Positions 54,634-63,501 of a DNA stretch of 64,000 nucleotides are shown piece by piece. This stretch comes from an uncultured Acidobacteriia bacterium. GTDB lineage: Bacteria > Acidobacteriota > Terriglobia > Bryobacterales > Bryobacteraceae. The stretch is from positions 1-64,000 of the forward strand of contig CAIQWJ010000083.1 in assembly GCA_903875575.1 (NCBI GenBank), written 5' to 3'. The translations under genes were made by a program, and so were the position numbers. Below the pieces are notes generated by a model. It was not told the origin of the DNA. It did not search any database and worked only from the letters and a program-made list of their open reading frames with translations. Each line of letters starts with the position of its first letter. Position 1 is the first letter of the stretch.

Positions 54634-55122
54634 GTGGATCATCTCTGGAGTCCCTGGCGCTACAAGTATCTGACGGGTGAGCGCACGCGGGAGGGTTGTG
54701 TATTCTGCGGCCTGGCAGCGGAACAGACAGACGAGCAGAATCTGATTGTTCATCGTGGCACGCATAACTTTGTCATACTTAACCGGTTTCCCTACACCAG
54801 TGGTCATCTGATGGTGGTGCCGTTCGCTCATGCTTCTCAGCTGAACGCGATTGACGAAGCGGCGGCTTTTGAGATGATGCAGCTCACGCGCGAGGCCGAG
54901 GGGCATCTGCGGAGTCTCTATCGGCCCGATGGTCTGAACATCGGCATGAACCTTGGAGAAAGCGCCGGTGCCGGCATTGCGGGTCATATCCACATGCACG
55001 TGCTGCCGCGCTGGTTTGGAGACTCGAATTTCATGACAACGGTAGGGGAAACCCGCATGCTGCCGGAGGAGCTATCGGTGAGCTGGCAGCGGCTGCGGGC
55101 GGCCTTTCTCACTATTGCCTGA
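54634..55122 (+). CDS. HIT-family nucleotide hydrolase
   Basis: A 162-aa protein starting at GTG 54634 (MDHLWSPWRYKYLTGERTRE). The CVFCG pair and HRGTHNFVILNRFPYTSGHL lead to the catalytic histidine triad HIHMHVLPRW (HxHxH). The WSPWR start and LNRFPYTSGHLMVVP block place it with the AP4A-phosphorylase-like HIT subgroup common in many phyla. It likely hydrolyses dinucleoside polyphosphates or nucleotide adducts. It follows the HU gene by 27 bp and may be co-transcribed. Confidence 0.93.
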   Translation: MDHLWSPWRYKYLTGERTREGCVFCGLAAEQTDEQNLIVHRGTHNFVILNRFPYTSGHLMVVPFAHASQLNAIDEAAAFEMMQLTREAEGHLRSLYRPDGLNIGMNLGESAGAGIAGHIHMHVLPRWFGDSNFMTTVGETRMLPEELSVSWQRLRAAFLTIA

Positions 55123-55196
55123 CCATTGAGAGCCAAAGCCCAACCGTTCGTCCGAATTTATAACAACCCGACGGCGCCGGGAGGCACAATAGAGCC

Positions 55197-56336
55197 ATGA
55201 GATGGGTTTTGTCGATGTTCCGCATGCGCGATCAGGCACCGTCGCTCCGGGAACTTCCCGCACTGGTGGCGAAGTGGGTCGTATTCGGAGCGGTGACGGG
55301 ACCGTTTTGGGCGGCGTTCTTCACGTCCTTCAGCCGCCCCGCCGACGCGCTGCGAATTTTCGTCACGCCGCTGGCGCTGTTCTGGTGCGCTGTAACGGGG
55401 ATCATTTTCTCACTCTGCTTCGGTATGGCGTGCGGCGCGGGCAATGCCTGGCTGCGGCGAATTCTTGCCGGCTATCCTTCGTCGATCGCAGGGCCGGTTT
55501 ATGTGGTCTATAACGCGGTTGCTGCCTCATCGGCCTGTGCCCTTTCGTTTGCCCTCATCTCCCGGCTGCCTTCGGGCGTTCATTTCGAAATACCTTTCTT
55601 ACCTCAGGTCCTGGTGGTGGACGGGCTGATTGGCGGAATACTGGCGCTGATCATCGGGGCTTTTATGAAGCTGAAGCTGCAGGTGGAGGCGAGCCAGGCG
55701 AAACTTCGTGAGCAGGAGGCGGCAGTGAGAGAGTTGGCCGTGGCGGCCTCGCAGGCGCAGGCGCGCGCCCTGCAATCGCAGATCAATCCGCACTTCTTTT
55801 TTAATACGCTGAACACGATTTCCGCGCTGATTGAGGAAGATCCCGTCGCGGCGCGGCAGATGATCGGCCGTTTGGCGGATTTGTTCCGCTACACGCTTGG
55901 TTGTTCGAATGCGGATGCCGTTACGCTGTCGGAAGAAGTGCAATTCGTTCGCGACTACCTCTCGATTGAGAGCGCCCGCTACCGCAAGCGGTTGCGAGTG
56001 GAGATGCCGCAGGGGTTGCTCCCGGATGTGCGGATACCGGGCCTGGTGCTGCAGCCGCTGGTGGAGAACGCGATCAAGCACGGGATTGCCCCGCTCGTGA
56101 ACGGGGGCGAGGTGCAGGTGCAGGTTTCTCCATCGCCCCTTGGCTTCCGCGTTTCTGTGCGCAACACGGCGGATGAGAGCGCGCTGCCGGAGCTGGCGTC
56201 GATGTTCCGGCCGGGTCATGCGCTCGACAACGTTCGCGCGCGTCTGCGTCTGTTCACGGGCGAGGCGGAACCGCTCAGCGTGGCTCACGGCGTCGGCTGG
56301 GTAGAGTTTAGTTTTGAGGCCCGCGGCGTTGTATAA
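55197..56336 (+). CDS. LytS/YehU-type sensor histidine kinase
   Basis: A 379-aa protein. About four membrane helices occupy residues 25-160 (WVVFGAVTGPFWAAFFTSFS, LALFWCAVTGIIFSLCFGMA). A coiled linker (QEAAVRELAVAASQAQARAL) leads to the His_kinase domain with phospho-acceptor SQINPHFFFNTLNTISALIE. The ATPase has LQPLVENAIKHGIAPLVNGG and the G box GHALDNVRARLRLFTGE. It partners with the LytTR regulator that starts 10 bp later. The sensed signal is unknown; LytS-type kinases often respond to envelope state or extracellular metabolites. Confidence 0.92.
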   Translation: MRWVLSMFRMRDQAPSLRELPALVAKWVVFGAVTGPFWAAFFTSFSRPADALRIFVTPLALFWCAVTGIIFSLCFGMACGAGNAWLRRILAGYPSSIAGPVYVVYNAVAASSACALSFALISRLPSGVHFEIPFLPQVLVVDGLIGGILALIIGAFMKLKLQVEASQAKLREQEAAVRELAVAASQAQARALQSQINPHFFFNTLNTISALIEEDPVAARQMIGRLADLFRYTLGCSNADAVTLSEEVQFVRDYLSIESARYRKRLRVEMPQGLLPDVRIPGLVLQPLVENAIKHGIAPLVNGGEVQVQVSPSPLGFRVSVRNTADESALPELASMFRPGHALDNVRARLRLFTGEAEPLSVAHGVGWVEFSFEARGVV

Positions 56337-56346
56337 AGATGGCAGC

Positions 56347-57120
56347 ATGAGAATTCGTACGCTGCTGGTGGACGACGAGGACCTGGCCCGGCTTGCGCTC
56401 CGGCGCGCGCTCGACGCAGGGTCGGGCGATATCGAGATCGTGGGCGAGGCGACCAACGGCATTGAGGCGGTGGAGATGATCGGCGAACTGCGGCCGGATC
56501 TGGTGCTGCTCGATATTGAGATGCCGGGCTTGAACGGCTTTGAGGTGGTGCGGCAGATCGCCGGGCTGAAGGATTTTCCGGCTATTGTGTTTGCCACGGC
56601 CTATGATGAATACGCGGTGCGCGCGTTTGAGGCGAACGCCGTCGACTATCTGTTGAAGCCGGTGCAACCGGAGCGGCTGGAGCGTGCGCTCAATCGGGTT
56701 CGCGAGAGGCGGAACGCGGCTGCGGGGATGCGCGACGAGGCGGAGCAGCACAGCCGCGTGAAAGAGCTCGCAAAAGAACGCGTCGGGCCCCTGCGCCGAC
56801 TGGCGGCCCGACGAGGCAAGCGCATTGTGATCGTGCCGTTGCGCGAAGTGATTCGTGTGGAGATTGAAGACAAGCTGGTTTTCGCGGTGACGGCAACTGA
56901 CAGGCTTTTGATTGAGAAAAGCATTTCGGAACTGGAAGAATTGCTGGAGCCCTCGGGCTTCCTGCGCATCAGCCGGTCGGAACTGGTGAATCTGGAGACA
57001 GTGAAGGAACTGGTGCCGTGGTTTTCCGGAACATGGCGGGTGAAACTCTCGAACGGCGAGGAGCGCGACGTCAGCCGGGAGCGCGCTCGCCAACTGAAAG
57101 AAGCGATGGGAGTAGAATAG
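56347..57120 (+). CDS. LytTR-family response regulator
   Basis: 257 residues from the ATG at 56347 (MRIRTLLVDDEDLARLALRR); the ORF track starts 11 codons early in the kinase gene. A receiver domain has DD in VDDEDLARL, the phospho-acceptor Asp in LVLLDIEMPGLNGFEVVRQI, and the conserved KP in VDYLLKPVQPERLER. A LytTR DNA-binding domain (about 160-255) has IVIVPLREVIRVEIEDKLVF and FLRISRSELVNLETVKELV. It binds direct repeats in target promoters when phosphorylated by the LytS-type kinase upstream. Confidence 0.93.
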   Translation: MRIRTLLVDDEDLARLALRRALDAGSGDIEIVGEATNGIEAVEMIGELRPDLVLLDIEMPGLNGFEVVRQIAGLKDFPAIVFATAYDEYAVRAFEANAVDYLLKPVQPERLERALNRVRERRNAAAGMRDEAEQHSRVKELAKERVGPLRRLAARRGKRIVIVPLREVIRVEIEDKLVFAVTATDRLLIEKSISELEELLEPSGFLRISRSELVNLETVKELVPWFSGTWRVKLSNGEERDVSRERARQLKEAMGVE

Positions 57121-57126
57121 CGTCGC

Positions 57127-57699
57127 ATGAATCCACTCAGCCCGGTGATACGTTTGTGTCTGTTCGCGATTGCCTGGTTCAGCTGGATGCTGGCTTTTGC
57201 GGTGCGTCGCAAAGGCGGGCAGCAGGCAGTGCAGATGGAGCCGAAAGCGCGCTGGGGCATTCTGCTGGAGATGGCTGGCTTTTTCTGTGTATTCATGCAC
57301 CGCCCGCGCATGCACATCTGGGATTCTGAGCTGGCGGTGTGGCGCGCCCTGCTGGGTGTGGTGTTCGCGATCCCGGCGATCCTGATGGCCTGGAGCGCGG
57401 TCGGCCATCTGGGGCGGCAGTGGCGAATCGACGCGGGACTCAATGCCGATCATGAGTTGGTGCAGACCGGGGCGTATCGCGTGGTGCGCCATCCCATCTA
57501 CGCTTCCATGCTGGGAATGCTGCTGGCCTCGATCTGCTGGGTAGGAACGCTGCCGGGGTGGCCGTTGGGTGTGGTGCTGTTTGTAGTGGGTACGGAGATC
57601 CGCGTGAGAGTGGAGGACGGGTTGCTGCTGGCACGGTTCGGCCAACGGTTCAGCGAGTGGCGACTGTCGGTGCCGGCGTATCTGCCATTTTTGCGCTGA
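57127..57699 (+). CDS. Isoprenylcysteine carboxyl methyltransferase-like membrane protein
   Basis: A 190-aa protein with about five membrane segments. The C-terminal half has the PEMT/ICMT signature ELVQTGAYRVVRHPIYASML followed by GTEIRVRVEDGLLLARFGQR, with the E...E-type motif of isoprenylcysteine O-methyltransferase-related proteins. Bacterial members methylate small lipids or peptides of unknown identity. It follows the LytTR regulator by 6 bp and is probably in the same transcript; whether the two-component system controls it is unknown. Confidence 0.82.
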   Translation: MNPLSPVIRLCLFAIAWFSWMLAFAVRRKGGQQAVQMEPKARWGILLEMAGFFCVFMHRPRMHIWDSELAVWRALLGVVFAIPAILMAWSAVGHLGRQWRIDAGLNADHELVQTGAYRVVRHPIYASMLGMLLASICWVGTLPGWPLGVVLFVVGTEIRVRVEDGLLLARFGQRFSEWRLSVPAYLPFLR

Positions 57700-57745
57700 C
57701 GCGCGGGGCGGGCGAATGCTGTATGATCGTCACTGAAATACGCCT

Positions 57746-58159
57746 ATGATCGCCCCTTGTATTCACCATGTGCTCGTGGCCACCCGGGATCTGGATAAGA
57801 GCCGCGCCTTCTACCGGGATGTGCTGGAATTACGCGAGATTGCCCGGCCGGCGTTTGCCTTTCCCGGTGCCTGGTTTCAGTTCGGCGGCGGCCAGCACCT
57901 GCATATCGCCGTTTACGACGGTGCCACTATGCGCGGGGACAAGCCAGCCGATCCGACTGACGTTCATTTCGCGCTTGGGATGACAAGCTACCGCATGACG
58001 ATGGCCTGGCTGGAAGCAAAGGGCTATCGGGAAGATCTGCCGGATAACGATCTGCACAAGATCGTCGTGCGACCCAATTCCATTGTGGGAAGGCCGCAGA
58101 TCTATATCATGGATCCGGATCACAACATGATCGAATTCATTTGCGACAACCTCGATTGA
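57746..58159 (+). CDS. VOC-superfamily (glyoxalase/dioxygenase) protein
   Basis: A 137-aa protein with the two beta-alpha-beta-beta-beta modules of the vicinal oxygen chelate fold. IHHVLVATRDLDKSRAFYRD carries the first metal His, PTDVHFALGM the second His, and DPDHNMIEFI the Glu ligand. VOC proteins include glyoxalase I, fosfomycin-resistance and ring-cleaving enzymes. The sequence does not decide between these; a fosfomycin- or glyoxalase-like role is possible. The gene stands about 47 bp after the methyltransferase-like gene. Confidence 0.85.
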   Translation: MIAPCIHHVLVATRDLDKSRAFYRDVLELREIARPAFAFPGAWFQFGGGQHLHIAVYDGATMRGDKPADPTDVHFALGMTSYRMTMAWLEAKGYREDLPDNDLHKIVVRPNSIVGRPQIYIMDPDHNMIEFICDNLD

Positions 58160-58173
58160 TCCGGAGCCGCGCG

Positions 58174-59811
58174 TCAGTGCGCGGCGGCGTACGGAGTGAC
58201 CAACAGGGGACGCTGGTCAGGATCGAGAAACCAGAATGATCGGTCCCGATAGTAGTTCATGAGCAACTGGTTGTCCGCGCCCATATCCTGCGCCCAGACG
58301 ACGGGCGATTCGTCGATATTGGCGGGGTTATAGATCCATTCCTCGTGCGGGCTTTGCAGGCCACTGTAATGCACGAAAATGACATGTTTGCCCGGATGGT
58401 CTTCGAGTAACTGTTGCGCCATTTCTCCGCGATGACTGTTGATCGGTTGCACAGCGTCTGAAGTCTGGTGCCGCGCGATCAGCAGCGCGTCGTTTCCCAG
58501 GATTACCAGCAGCGTGGCTGCGGGCAGTGCGCGGACCAGAAACAGGCCGACACGCCGGCCACCGTATTTCCAGGTTTGCAGGGCTCGCAGCGATTCCACA
58601 GCCGCCAGCAGCATCACGATGGTGAACGGAGCGCCGTAGTGCGGGAAGAAAGGGACCTCGATCAGCGAACCCGTCACAATGACCGCGAACAAGATCATGA
58701 TGGGCCGCGTTCGCCGTACCTGAAAGAGCACGGGAGCCATCATGATCAGCGGCAGCAGCCAGACGGTGTCGCCGAGGATCTCTTTGAGCGCCCGATACCA
58801 GTCCATGGGGCGCGAGGTCAGTAACGCAGCGCTTCGGGACTTTTGGTAGAGGTCCAGCGCATAGCCATGATCGAGATATGCGAGATTGAAATGCCGGAAG
58901 TGGCGGCTGGCGGCGAGCGGCAGGATGTTGAACGGGGGCGTGGTTTCGTACTGCGAAAAGTACTCCTGATAGGGCAGGCGCAGGGCGCTGCCGGTGACGC
59001 GGAAATTGTAGTAGCCGAGCCATGCTGCACCCAGAATTCCAACGACCATTAGAGGGCCCCAGCAGGCAAGTGCGCGGTTGCGGCGCAGCAGCGCGATCAG
59101 CACGGGCATCAGGAGCAGTAACCCTTCATAGGGACGGGTGAGCACCAGCAGGACCGCGCCGGCGGCCAACGCCCAGGAATACCGGACCTGGCCCTTGCGG
59201 ACAATTCGCGGCCAGGAGCCCACGACGAGGGCGCCCCCGATGGCGGCCGCAGCGCCTCCCCAATAGCTGTTCATCCAGTAACCGATGATGCAGACTTGTC
59301 CGGCAATCGCAACTCCCAGCAGTGCCCAGCGGGGCGGCAGCCAGCCCTGCAGGGCCCAGCAGAGAGCGGCAGCCATAAGGCCGGCGCTTAGCCAGACGCC
59401 GAACCATGGGTGCCCGAACAGGACCTGCCCGAGCGCCATGAACAAGGACTGCCCTGGCGGATATTTTGACGCATAGCTGGGTTGCTGGAGCACGTAGATG
59501 CTCTCGAAGAACTGCCACAAAGGATGAGTGAGCGTGGCCAGGCGACCGTGGGCAAACGTATCAGCCTGAAGCAGATAGCTGAATTCGTCGTAAATGACGG
59601 GTTTGGGAATCGGCCAGACGGGCAGCAAGGCCGCGCGGAGAAGAAGTACGAACGCACCCACGGCAATCCAGCAGAGCGTCTTGCGTCGGGCCAGCCAGGT
59701 GAGCTGCCGAATGATGCCACCCGCCAGCCGGGTCATTGCGGCCGGGAACTGCAGGGCGAGGAAAGCGAGGACAGCGACGATAACGCCGCACTGCAGTACG
59801 TGAGAGGTCAT
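58174..59811 (-). CDS. Multi-spanning glycosyltransferase-like membrane protein
   Basis: About 545 residues from MTSHVLQCGVIVAVLAFLAL (59811), which has ggaggag about twelve bases upstream; the ATG at 59832 and the ORF-track start at 59985 are alternatives. There are some ten or more hydrophobic helices. An early luminal loop IYDEFSYLLQADTFAHGRLA has the DE motif typical of GT39/ArnT-type (GT-C) transferases. ILQQPSYASKYPPGQSLFMA is another GT-C-like landmark, and the last 110 residues form a soluble C-terminal domain. It likely moves a sugar from a polyprenyl donor to a lipid or protein outside the inner membrane. The acceptor is unknown. Confidence 0.75.
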   Translation of the reverse strand: MTSHVLQCGVIVAVLAFLALQFPAAMTRLAGGIIRQLTWLARRKTLCWIAVGAFVLLLRAALLPVWPIPKPVIYDEFSYLLQADTFAHGRLATLTHPLWQFFESIYVLQQPSYASKYPPGQSLFMALGQVLFGHPWFGVWLSAGLMAAALCWALQGWLPPRWALLGVAIAGQVCIIGYWMNSYWGGAAAAIGGALVVGSWPRIVRKGQVRYSWALAAGAVLLVLTRPYEGLLLLMPVLIALLRRNRALACWGPLMVVGILGAAWLGYYNFRVTGSALRLPYQEYFSQYETTPPFNILPLAASRHFRHFNLAYLDHGYALDLYQKSRSAALLTSRPMDWYRALKEILGDTVWLLPLIMMAPVLFQVRRTRPIMILFAVIVTGSLIEVPFFPHYGAPFTIVMLLAAVESLRALQTWKYGGRRVGLFLVRALPAATLLVILGNDALLIARHQTSDAVQPINSHRGEMAQQLLEDHPGKHVIFVHYSGLQSPHEEWIYNPANIDESPVVWAQDMGADNQLLMNYYRDRSFWFLDPDQRPLLVTPYAAAH

Positions 59812-59897
59812 GAAAGAATTGCGCTCCTCCATCTTAATATTGAGTAAGGTTTGATATCGGATGCCGTATTGCCAATATCGGGCAAAAACGCGCACTC

Positions 59898-59903
59898 TAT
59901 AGT
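59898..59903 (+). promoter_or_regulatory. Possible -10 element close to the CHAT gene start
   Basis: tatagt lies only five bases before the ATG at 59909, in the 97-bp gap between divergent genes. If active, transcription would begin at or next to the start codon and give a leaderless message. No matching -35 at 17 bases was found, so confidence is low. Confidence 0.3.
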
Positions 59904-59908
59904 TAGAG

Positions 59909-62596
59909 ATGGTCCAGCTCCGGAACATAGCGAAGCGGTCGGGTCGGGTGGCGTTTGCCGTCGCCCTGTCCGTGTTCGTCTGCACTTCGATGCTTCACGG
60001 CCAAACCGCCCGCACCGAGACGGCCACCCAAATGCCGCTCCCGAATCCGGCGGTTCAGACGCCGCGGCCGGACGTGGCTGCGCTGGAGCAGCGGGCAGAC
60101 GCCGAGTTCGCGAAACGCGACTGTGCGGCGGCGGAGAAGTCGTACATGGAAGCTGTAGCGCTGGCGGAGACTGCTGGCCAGGGTAACCGAACCGGTCTTT
60201 ACTTCCGTCGGATTGGCATCTGCCGCGCGCGGGTGGGGAAACTGAACGAGGCCCTCGATGCCTACCGCCACGGGATGAAGGTGACGGAAGCCACCGGCGA
60301 TATCGACCTGCAGGCTGAGAATGTCCACGGCGCGGCGTTGGCGCTGCAAAAACTGGGCCGGGTGGATGAGGCGCTGCCGCTCTCGCAACTGGAATACCAA
60401 CTGGCGGTCAAATGCGGGCATAAGGAACATCTGGTGCGCGCCATGTGGATGGAGGCGGATCTCAACGAGTCAAAGGGCAAGTACCGCTACGCGATGCAGT
60501 TGCTCGAACAGGCGCTGGCGCTGAGCCGAACCACTACGGATCATAACGGCACCATGATTCTGCTCGACAATCTGGCCGTGCGTTATTCCACTCTTGGCGA
60601 TTTTGATACTGCCCTGCACATGCAGGCGGAGATTCTGGCGTCGGAGACTGCTTCCACGCCGCGCGCCAATCTAGCCATCGAATACAACAATCTGGGCGAG
60701 ACCCAGTTCCGTTCCGGCCATTTGGACCAGGCATGGAAGTCTTACGAGAAAGCCGTGGAACTGAGCACCGCGCCGGATGCGTGGCGCGTTCACGTGGGCG
60801 CACTGCTGAACGTCGGCGACATGCGCAACAGGGCGGGGCAGACGGCAAGTTCGGACGAAGCGTTTCGCCAGGCGATTGAGATTACCCGCAATGTGAAGAT
60901 CCCGGATTTTGAAAGTATCGGCCTGCGCATGCGGTCGGATGCCCTGTTGCGGCGCGGCGACACGGCGGGCGCTGTTCGGGACGCGACGGAAGCGCTGGCG
61001 GTGGCGCGGCAATTATCGTCGGGCCTGCGTACCTTTGAGGCTCTGCTGGCACTTGGCTCCGCGAGGGCCGCCGCCGGAGAGTTGACGCCGGCGCAGGTGT
61101 GTTTTGACGAGGCGCTGCAGCTTGCGGAGACGATGCGCGCCCAGAATTCGGGAGAGGCGGCGGATCTCAAGGGTGCCTTCGACAATATGCTGCCGCTTTA
61201 CCAGGCGGCGGTGAAGAATCTGATCGGGCTGCAACTGCCCTCCGAGGCACTGCGGCGGGCGGAGCAGGCGAAAGCGCGCGTGTTGATGGATATCCTGCTG
61301 CGCGGTGGTTTGGATGAACGCGCTGTGATGAGCGCGGAGGAATTGTCCCAACAGGAGACGCTGCGGAAGAAACTGGCGGCCGCGAATGACGCCGTATCGG
61401 GCAATCCGACGGCTGCGAACGTGACGGAGGTAGAAGGGGCGATGCGCGAGTACCGTCAATTCCGCCGGCTCGTGTACGACAATCATCCGGATCTGGCGGT
61501 TCAATCGGCCGATTTTGAGGCGGCGGGCCCGGACAGAATCGCGAAACTGCTACCCAGTCCGAGGACGGCGCTGCTTGACTACTTTCTGGTGCCTTCGGGA
61601 GTGGCTCTTTTTGTGGTGCATCAGGGGACGGCAGCACAGCCTGTGATCAAGGCATATATTCTGCCGGACCCGAAACACACGCTGGCGGCAGAAGCACGCG
61701 CGTTCCGCGAACAGTTGGCGAATCGCGAACTTGGTTATAAGACGGCGGCCCAGCATCTGTTTCAGCGGCTCCTGGCTCCGGCGATGGCCGAGTTACGCGG
61801 TACTACGGAATGGATCGTGTCGCCCGACGCGGCCTTGTGGGACGTTCCGTTCGAGGCACTGGTGGACGGTTCGGGCAAGCACGTGATTGAGACCCGGGCG
61901 ATCGCTTTGACGCCTTCTTTGACAGCTGCGCTCGAGATAAGGCAGCGCAACGGAGGGGGGAAGACTTCAACGGGCGGGATTGGGCTGCTGGCCATGGGGA
62001 ATCCGCTGCCGTCATCGGCGGCGTTACCGGACGCGGCAAAAGAGGTGCGGGAAATTGCGATTCATTACGCCCGTGGGAACAACGTGGTGTTGACCGGAAC
62101 TGCGGCTACCGCGACGGCTTTTCGTGACAAGGCACCTTCGGCTAGTGTCATTCATCTGGCCGCGCATGCCGGGCTGAACAACAGCGATCCCTTGTCGTCG
62201 TTCGTACGGCTGGGCGATGGAGCTGGCACAAAAGGCGACGGCATATTGACCGCGCTCGACATCATGTCGCTGCATCTCCGCGCGGATATGGTGGTGCTTT
62301 CGGCCTGTGAGACCGCGCTGGGCAGTACAGGTCCGGGCGAGGGACTGATGGGGATGGGCTGGGCGCTTTCTGCCGCCGGGGCGCGATCTTCGGTGCTGAG
62401 CTTCTGGAAGGTGGATTCGGCGGCATCGCGCAGTTTCATGACGCTGCTGCACCGGCATTTGACGGCTGGCGGCGGGTCGGTATCGAGAGCGGCGGCGCTG
62501 CGGCAGACGGAACTGGAGATGATGCAGTCATCGGCTTACCGGCATCCGTTTTACTGGGCGGCATTCGCGCTGTGGGGCGATGGATCGTCGCGGTAG
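59909..62596 (+). CDS. Secreted TPR-CHAT domain protease-like protein
   Basis: An 895-aa protein with a signal peptide (VAFAVALSVFVCTSMLHGQT). Residues about 50-430 are tetratricopeptide repeats (LGRVDEALPLSQLEYQLAVK, LGDFDTALHMQAEILA, HLDQAWKSYEKAVELS). A coiled segment follows. The CHAT domain is about residues 600-890. The caspase-like dyad is complete: His in SVIHLAAHAGLNNSDPL and Cys in VVLSACETALGSTGPGEGLM. CHAT proteins are thought to be regulated proteases, shown for a few such as separase-like and Craspase enzymes. Here the export signal places it outside the cytoplasm, as in many acidobacterial copies. Confidence 0.9.
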   Translation: MVQLRNIAKRSGRVAFAVALSVFVCTSMLHGQTARTETATQMPLPNPAVQTPRPDVAALEQRADAEFAKRDCAAAEKSYMEAVALAETAGQGNRTGLYFRRIGICRARVGKLNEALDAYRHGMKVTEATGDIDLQAENVHGAALALQKLGRVDEALPLSQLEYQLAVKCGHKEHLVRAMWMEADLNESKGKYRYAMQLLEQALALSRTTTDHNGTMILLDNLAVRYSTLGDFDTALHMQAEILASETASTPRANLAIEYNNLGETQFRSGHLDQAWKSYEKAVELSTAPDAWRVHVGALLNVGDMRNRAGQTASSDEAFRQAIEITRNVKIPDFESIGLRMRSDALLRRGDTAGAVRDATEALAVARQLSSGLRTFEALLALGSARAAAGELTPAQVCFDEALQLAETMRAQNSGEAADLKGAFDNMLPLYQAAVKNLIGLQLPSEALRRAEQAKARVLMDILLRGGLDERAVMSAEELSQQETLRKKLAAANDAVSGNPTAANVTEVEGAMREYRQFRRLVYDNHPDLAVQSADFEAAGPDRIAKLLPSPRTALLDYFLVPSGVALFVVHQGTAAQPVIKAYILPDPKHTLAAEARAFREQLANRELGYKTAAQHLFQRLLAPAMAELRGTTEWIVSPDAALWDVPFEALVDGSGKHVIETRAIALTPSLTAALEIRQRNGGGKTSTGGIGLLAMGNPLPSSAALPDAAKEVREIAIHYARGNNVVLTGTAATATAFRDKAPSASVIHLAAHAGLNNSDPLSSFVRLGDGAGTKGDGILTALDIMSLHLRADMVVLSACETALGSTGPGEGLMGMGWALSAAGARSSVLSFWKVDSAASRSFMTLLHRHLTAGGGSVSRAAALRQTELEMMQSSAYRHPFYWAAFALWGDGSSR

Positions 62597-62629
62597 TGCT
62601 ATTCTCTTCGATGGATGGGCGGTTTTTCC

Positions 62630-63007
62630 ATGAGCGGCGGGTGGCGGCGGGTGATCGGTCTGGCGATCGCGCTGCTTTTCGTATGGCAAATTGCCTCGCC
62701 GGTGGCTTTGGCTGCCGCGTCGGGTGGAACTTCGCAGATGAAGTGCTGCCTGAGGGCTCATGGCGGGAAACCGTGCTGCCCGAAGGGATCGCATGATGCA
62801 GGCGGCCCGGCTGTTCGCGAGGCCAGCAGTTGTTCCGATGAATGCGCCGCGGTTGCGCCAGTGCTTTCCGTTGCCGGCACCGAACCGGGTCATGGCTCCT
62901 CTGGTTTCTTCTTTGCAGTCAGCGACAAAATCGCCGCGGCATCGTTTCAGCCGACCGCGACGCTGATCTCATCCAACTCCTTCCAGCGCCCTCCACCAGC
63001 CGTTTAA
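62630..63007 (+). CDS. Small Cys-rich secreted protein 1
   Basis: About 125 residues from the ATG at 62630 (MSGGWRRVIGLAIALLFVWQ), with a signal peptide ending near ALAA. The mature part begins with a Cys cluster (MKCCLRAHGGKPCCPKG) and has two more Cys in SSCSDECAAV. It shares the pattern Cys cluster, then GPAVR, then a C-terminal FQRPPP with the second small protein downstream. The cluster suggests metal binding, but no function is known. It lies between the CHAT gene and an Oar-like receptor. Confidence 0.65.
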   Translation: MSGGWRRVIGLAIALLFVWQIASPVALAAASGGTSQMKCCLRAHGGKPCCPKGSHDAGGPAVREASSCSDECAAVAPVLSVAGTEPGHGSSGFFFAVSDKIAAASFQPTATLISSNSFQRPPPAV

Positions 63008-63079
63008 CCCTTCCGGCTGTTTTCTCCTGGGGCAGACGCTTAAAGTCTGCCATTTCCAATTGCTCGTTTTGCTGAATTG

Positions 63080-63444
63080 ATGTTTCTCTTACTGCGCACA
63101 TTTCTGGCGCTGGCGCTTTCTTTGTCGCTGGCGGGCGCGCCGTGGACTTCCGTTTCAACGGGGTCGATGGCGTCCTGCTGCTGCAGGGACAAGACGAAGT
63201 GCGTTTGCCACAGGCGCGGCGGTTCTGCCGGTAGTGCGCGGGGCCCGCGGTGCGGGCGGCCGCGTGCGCGGACGCGGATAATCCGGCCACCGAGCCGGGT
63301 GGCTCATTGTTTTCGCCGTCCGCGGCCGTTGCTTTTTCTGTTGCGCCAGCGGCCTCCGGCTCGCTTAAGGGACTCTACACGGCTCCCGATCTCTCTTTTC
63401 CTTTCGACTCTTCCCGTTTCCAGCGGCCTCCGCCGCGGGGCTGA
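63080..63444 (+). pseudogene. Small Cys-rich secreted protein 2, frameshifted
   Basis: The start at 63080 gives a signal peptide (MFLLLRTFLALALSLSLAGA) and a Cys cluster SCCCRDKTKCVCHRRGG. After SARG the frame turns Arg-rich. The neighbouring frame instead reads GPAVRAAACADADNPATEPG and ends SSRFQRPPPRG at 63444, matching the GPAVR and FQRPPP marks of protein 1. One extra G in the run at 63240-63243 would join the frames into about 121 codons. The longer ORF in the track (to 63505) is therefore probably wrong after residue 54. Confidence 0.65.
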
Positions 63445-63501
63445 TTTGCCCCGAATGTATTGCGGACATTGCCCGATGCCGATGGTGAATGAGAGAGAAG
63501 A

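Noticed and set aside
56308-57645. 445-aa minus-strand ORF
   Set aside because: Antisense to the LytTR regulator and methyltransferase-like gene; low-complexity His/Gln/Arg composition.
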